Assembly (NCBI RefSeq): GCF_030758415.1
Contig: NZ_CP132334.1
Coordinates: 930,001 to 994,000 of the forward strand
DNA from: Parvularcula sp. IMCC14364
GTDB taxonomy: Bacteria; Pseudomonadota; Alphaproteobacteria; Caulobacterales; Parvularculaceae
DNA: 64,000 bases
Direction of reading: 5' to 3'
Part shown: positions 63,177 to 64,000 of the stretch, piece after piece
Position numbering within the stretch: position 1 is the stretch's first letter
How the letters are laid out: every line of letters begins with the position of its first letter
Program-made: the position numbers and the translations under genes
The notes under the pieces: generated by a model
Told to the model about the DNA's origin: nothing
What the model saw: the letters and a program-made list of their open reading frames with translations, nothing else
Database searches by the model: none

Positions 63177-64000
63177 GACAGGTCTCCTTGTGTTTGATGG
63201 CCTGTGAGCGCGCGGAAGGCGTCTTCCAGCCCGGTGCCGGAGACGCTTATATCACTGATGGTCTCATCATGTGAGAGAAGCATCCGCAGTGTAGCAATTT
63301 CATCTGATGTCAGAATGTCCAGATAGCGACCGGCCCGGAGAGCAGAGCGTACTTCCGCCTGCGCCTCAACCTGTGCTGCCTCAAGGGTTGTCAGGCAGCG
63401 CACTTTCTTCCCCCCGACCCGGGCACGAATTTCCGCTGTTGCCCCGTCAGCAACCAGTTGGCCCTGATCTATAACTACTATCCTGTCGGCCAGATTATCT
63501 GCTTCCTCGAGATAATGGGTCGTGAGGATGATCGTCACGCCTTCTTCGGCCAGGCCTTGAACGACCTGCCAGAGTTTCTGGCGTGCTTCCAGGTCCAGGC
63601 CGGTTGTCGGTTCATCAAGGAAGACCAGTTCCGGCTTGCCCGCGACTGCCGCGGCAAACTGGACCCGACGTTTCTGCCCGCCTGAAAGGTTATTGTACTT
63701 GCGCCCGGCAAGGTCACCCAGCCCCCCCAGAGCCAGTGAGTCTTCTACTGGCCGCGGATCGGGATAATAGGCGGAGAAGAGGGCCAGATGTTCGGAAACC
63801 GTCAGGTTTTCTGGCAGTTCCGTATCCTGCAGCATGGCGCCAATACGCCGCCGCGCGGCCATCCGGCCGGGCTTGCCGCCAAAGACCGTCGCCTTGCCAG
63901 CACTTGGTGCGACAAGCCCGAGAAGGATATTGATCAGAGTCGTTTTGCCTGCGCCATTGGGCCCCAGAATGGCAGTTATGCCGCCGGCCTCAATCGTCAG
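63173..64000 (-). CDS. ABC transporter ATP-binding protein (partial at right edge)
   Basis: The ATPase partner of the ABC-2 permease. The frame runs to the last base of the window, so the N-terminus is missing. Visible are Walker A GPNGAGKT, the Q-loop region MLQDTELP, the signature LSGGQKRR, Walker B LVFLDEPTTGLD and the switch His in ILTTHYLEEADNLADR. The C-terminal ~80 residues resemble those of drug and lipid exporters with extended DUF4162-like tails. Substrate unknown. Confidence 0.92.
   Translation of the reverse strand: MTIEAGGITAILGPNGAGKTTLINILLGLVAPSAGKATVFGGKPGRMAARRRIGAMLQDTELPENLTVSEHLALFSAYYPDPRPVEDSLALGGLGDLAGRKYNNLSGGQKRRVQFAAAVAGKPELVFLDEPTTGLDLEARQKLWQVVQGLAEEGVTIILTTHYLEEADNLADRIVVIDQGQLVADGATAEIRARVGGKKVRCLTTLEAAQVEAQAEVRSALRAGRYLDILTSDEIATLRMLLSHDETISDISVSGTGLEDAFRALTGHQTQGDLS

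Overview
The window looks like chromosomal DNA of a marine-type alphaproteobacterium with moderate GC, by eye in the mid-50% range. Lineage evidence is gene content: an fdxA-carD pair, a DUF2336 protein, a DUF1491 protein, a SUV3-like helicase overlapping an S4-domain gene, purD divergent from the xseA operon, an alpha-2-macroglobulin/PBP1C pair and an Anbu operon. I cannot name the genus. Most genes sit in tightly packed, often 4-8 bp overlapping operons.

Layout. 1-2624: a LysE-type exporter, a small membrane protein and a P4-type integrase next to tRNA-Arg(CCT). 2938-10027: a periplasmic alpha-2-macroglobulin and penicillin-binding protein 1C. 10077-12256: carD (with a long histone-H1-like tail), fdxA and a TerB-like gene. 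12393-16873: a DoxX-like membrane protein, then the Anbu operon (ATP-grasp, alpha-E, transglutaminase, proteasome-like Anbu). 16908-26983: S4 protein, SUV3-like helicase, msrA, GST, trhO, purD, and an operon of a Pro/Glu-rich membrane-anchored protein, a cupin and xseA. 26992-30006: a DUF1501/DUF1800 pair. 30246-40721: an amino-acid catabolic block: hutI-hutH-hutU on the minus strand, and divergently an arginase-family hutG-like gene, cystathionine beta-synthase, a gamma-lyase family enzyme, a stand-alone RAM domain, kynureninase and tryptophan 2,3-dioxygenase. 40763-44137: a molybdenum hydroxylase (small [2Fe-2S] subunit, large molybdopterin subunit, dihaem cytochrome c).

44138-48650 is an accessory segment. 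An 834-bp IS427-group (IS5 family) element has inserted into a large gene. Removing the element and one copy of the TA target duplication rejoins the two flanking fragments in frame. The restored gene is a 792-codon fusion of an alpha/beta hydrolase (Ser84 in a nucleophile-elbow motif) to a multi-pass membrane region, which I do not recognise as a named system. Next to it is an orphan coiled-coil gene whose Shine-Dalgarno lies in one arm of a nested inverted repeat. A second, very AT-rich patch (54082-54850) holds a four-helix membrane protein and two tiny ORFs.

48739-64000 returns to housekeeping genes: SnoaL-like protein, TetR regulator, DUF1491, DUF2336, PBP1A, YcgN, acyl-CoA synthetase, histidine phosphatase, AsmA, LemA, a DUF2207 protein, two small proteins (62 and 27 aa) and an ABC-2 transporter that runs off the right edge.

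Candidates for new biology, in order: the IS-split hydrolase/membrane gene, the H1-tailed CarD, the orphan gene with a hidden ribosome binding site, and the combined histidine/sulfur/tryptophan catabolic block with a RAM-only protein. No CRISPR array or rRNA was seen.
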